The position numbers and the translations under genes were made by a program. A stretch of DNA of 64,000 nt. Source: DAOVXM01 sp963746255. Lineage in GTDB: Bacteria > Chloroflexota > Anaerolineae > Anaerolineales > UBA4823. The DNA lies in contig CAVVAJ010000005.1 of assembly GCA_963746255.1 (NCBI GenBank), forward strand, positions 62,001 to 126,000, read 5' to 3'. The notes beneath the pieces were generated by a model, which saw only the letters and a list, made by a program, of their open reading frames with translations, was not told where the DNA came from and made no database searches. Shown here in pieces: positions 61,724-64,000 of the stretch (position 1 is the stretch's first letter; every line of letters begins with the position of its first letter).

Positions 61724-64000
61724 TTATGCCGCAGCAAGTCCATCTTGTTTGAGGGGTATAGAAAACGCAATGCATGTACCAGTTGCTACAGGTTCGAGCC
61801 AGATTGCGCCGCCGTGTGCTTTGATAAAACCCCGGCAAATTGCCAAGCCTAAACCAGATCCCGAAGCTTGGATGGGAAGCCCATTCTCAAGCTGAAAATA
61901 ACTTTCAAACACTCGCTCACTGTATTCAAGAGGAATTCCGAGCCCTTGATCCCTGACCCGGATGATAACCGATCGGGTTAGAACTTCCACACTCACCTGG
62001 ATTGGAACTTCATCACCAGCGTATTTAGCAGCATTTTCAAATAAATTGCGGAGAACAGCTTCAATTTTCTTTGGGTCAACAAATAGTGCAGGCAGTTCTG
62101 CCGGGATATCCAATACTAAGGGCAGGTGCGGTTTTGGATATGCCCGTACGGAAGCATTCGAGATGAGTTCAAAAAGGTCAGTTTCACTATACTTTATCGA
62201 TATCGTCCCCGATTTCAAGGCGCGACATATCCAATAGTTCAGAGACTAAAGTGCTTAAGTGATCTGTCTCACGGGAGATAATATCCAAGAATTCCCGCTG
62301 ACTTTGCATGTCCCATTCAACATCCTCCGCTAATAAGGTGGTTGCGTATCCCTTGATTGCAGCCAGCGGAGTTCTCAACTCGTGGGACACGGTGGAGATC
62401 AAGCTGGACCTCATCATATCTAACTCGCGAAATTGTGTATAGTCATTGAGTAGCTGCCCGTGACCGATCAAATTGCCATGCATATCGGTGACATCAAACA
62501 CACGCATCTGCAAATACCTGGTTTGTGCAGGTAAAGATATGGTGAATTCGACCTCCCGAGAGCCTTTTCCGTTGAGCGCATGGATGATATGCGTGCGGAT
62601 TTGATCCTTTTTTTCACTATTTGGCTCAACACTTAGTGATACCAGCCTCTCGATAAATTGGTTAAAAGGAGTATTGACGATATCCTGTATTGGGGTGTCT
62701 ATCAATTCGCTGATGCTGCGGTTTGCGTATATTATCCGCCCGTCTAAGTCCTCTAAGATCAACCCTTCCTCTAAAGATTGGATTAAAGCCTCTAATCTGC
62801 GGGTTTGGCCCCGCAGCTGAGCATCGCTCATCGAATAGAGTGCGGCATTTTCAATAGCCATCGCCGCTTGATTCGCAAAGCTGCATGTTAATTCAATTTC
62901 CTGGTCTGAATAGTAGTGCGGGTCCGGTCGGTATACAAGCAAAGCTGAAGGTGGCGCGTGCTGGGTGATCAAGGGGACTGCAAGGATGGAGCGATATCCT
63001 TCAGCGCGAGAACGTTCTCTTTTGAGAGCGTACGTATGGTCACTCTCCGTATCACTGATTTGTTGGGGTTTTTTACTGTTTATTACACGCAATGTGAGCG
63101 AGTCAGGCTCAGATGGATCGATGACGACGTGCTCTTTATAGGCTAGGGAAAGCCCTCTGCTCGCCCGGGCTCGGAAATGCCTTTGGTGTTCATCTAAAGC
63201 AACGATAGCGCATTTCTCAACACCCAATAATTTTTCTACTTCCTCTAGAATCGTGTTCAGCACTGTCTCCGCTTCCAGGGAAGATACAACCGCGGCACTG
63301 GTTTGGAGCAATGTCGAGAGCTCATTTAATCGGGCTGTGATGGATACCTCCATACGTTGGAGGCTGGTCGCCAACTCACCAATCTGGTCCTGTCTCTGTG
63401 ACAGCTCATTGAGTTTGTCCTGGTTTTGAGCAGAGATTCCCTGCTGCATACCGATATTACCGCTGATTTCGGCCAATCCCTTTATAGGTCGTAATACTCG
63501 GTACGATAATGCTAGCCAGAATATCAAACCTACAAGAATAAATATAACAATCGTAAAAAGGATGCCTTGGCGGATGGCTCTGATTGTGCTGAAGGCAGAT
63601 GATGTCTCCCGGCTAACGATCACCCCCCAATTTGATGCGGCGATCGGGGCAAAAGTATACAGTCTTTCTTGGCCCGAATCATCACTGATAAAAGTGTTCC
63701 CAGACTCCCGATTCAATACTGCTGTGGTGATAGTCGGGAGTAGACTGTTCAAATCTTTCAGCAATAATTCTGGATCAGGATGCGCTATTACCCTGCCATC
63801 TGTATCAATGATGAAGATTTCGATATCTTCTTCAGGTAGCTGAGCTTTTGCAATGCTTATCAATGTGTCGCTTAAAGATTGCAGTGTGATGTTTGTAGCA
63901 ACAATCCCGAGAAATTCACCATCTACGCCCCAGATAGGTTTGACCGCTGTAGTGACCGGTTCATCTGTAGTGGGCGCAATCCTACCCCGTGAAAAAAAAG
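61724..64000 (-). CDS. Sensor histidine kinase, partial at right edge, frameshifted
   Basis: From the right edge the frame reads ...VTTAVKPIWGVDGEFLGIVA TNITLQSLSDTLIS (a dCache-type extracellular domain), a membrane span (ILFTIVIFILVGLIFWLALS), HAMP, GAF (VLNTILEEVEKLLGVEKCAI), PAS (LEALIQSLEEGLILEDLDGR) and the HisKA H-box STVSHELRTPLAAIKGYA. One base shift near 62,195 then leads to the HATPase (FVDPKKIEAVLRNLFENAAK YA, RDQGLGIPLEYSERVFESYF, GSGLGLAICRGFIKAHGG). The N-terminus lies outside the window. It is paired with the response regulator 27 bases downstream. Signals are unknown, and the GAF/PAS content allows intracellular sensing too. Confidence 0.82.

Noticed and set aside
1..64000. 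CRISPR arrays, rRNA or tRNA genes
   Set aside because: I looked for regularly spaced direct repeats and for clover-leaf or rRNA-like stretches and found none that I could support; a covariance-model scan was not possible here.

Overview
The window joins two unrelated genomes. Bases 1 to about 31,810 are archaeal: archaeosine tRNA-guanine transglycosylase, an Sm-like protein of the long SmAP3 type, a beta-CASP ribonuclease, a PAC2-family protein, an XPF-type nuclease, archaeal winged-helix regulators and TATA-like promoters. The gene set and small-protein repertoire suggest a Thermoproteota/Bathyarchaeia-like lineage from a metagenome (inference). Bases from about 31,810 to 64,000 are bacterial, most like an anaerobic Chloroflexota (Anaerolineae-like; inference from gene content), with Wzz/O-antigen ligase/WecG polysaccharide genes, rho-independent terminators, a PhaR-phasin pair, DinG, MoxR-DUF58-DUF4129 and a two-component system. 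At the join two genes, an archaeal DUF389 membrane protein and a bacterial Wzz-like protein, are both cut with no recombination machinery between them, so an assembly or cloning chimera is the simplest reading.

Archaeal half: 0-5 kb carries a zinc-ribbon protein, an aminotransferase, an aCPSF2-like ribonuclease and tgtA. 5.9-10.1 kb carries a PAC2 protein facing an Sm-like protein, then a sugar-phosphate mutase/nucleotidyltransferase pair (GlmM/GlmU-like). 10.3-12.3 kb is a DNRLRE-type surface-protein pseudogene split by a 1,193-bp IS5-family element with a CTAG target duplication. 12.2-20 kb is a loose region of small membrane proteins, a 894-residue beta-propeller surface protein, gene remnants and a CopZ-like metallochaperone. 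20-25 kb holds XPF, a DUF998 protein, two divergent PadR regulators around a palindromic operator, an isoprenyl diphosphate synthase and an MFS transporter. 25-31.8 kb holds a ParA/MinD ATPase coupled to a winged-helix gene, a regulated ECF-type membrane component, a nucleotidyltransferase, a glutaredoxin overlapping a ferredoxin:thioredoxin-reductase/rubredoxin fusion, and the truncated DUF389 gene.

Bacterial half: 31.8-36.2 kb is a GC-rich cell-surface polysaccharide block (chain-length regulator, ligase, flippase-like protein, WecG-type transferase). Base composition then drops sharply, but the same strand continues with a GT-C-like membrane protein and two paralogous secreted glycoside-hydrolase-like proteins. 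After a secreted S41 peptidase come PhaR and phasin, a metallophosphoesterase, a ParB-like/DUF4032 protein, a stretch of gene remnants, two LiaF-like membrane proteins, a large propeller/NlpC-like exported protein, DinG, the MoxR-DUF58-DUF4129 operon, a CBS-ACT protein and a response regulator/sensor kinase running off the right edge.

About twenty genes in both halves are interrupted by single-base frameshifts or isolated stops that can be healed by one base. This is more easily explained by an error-prone consensus than by wholesale decay, although a few loci (the DNRLRE gene, Nudix, peroxiredoxin and nicotinate phosphoribosyltransferase remnants) look truly degraded.
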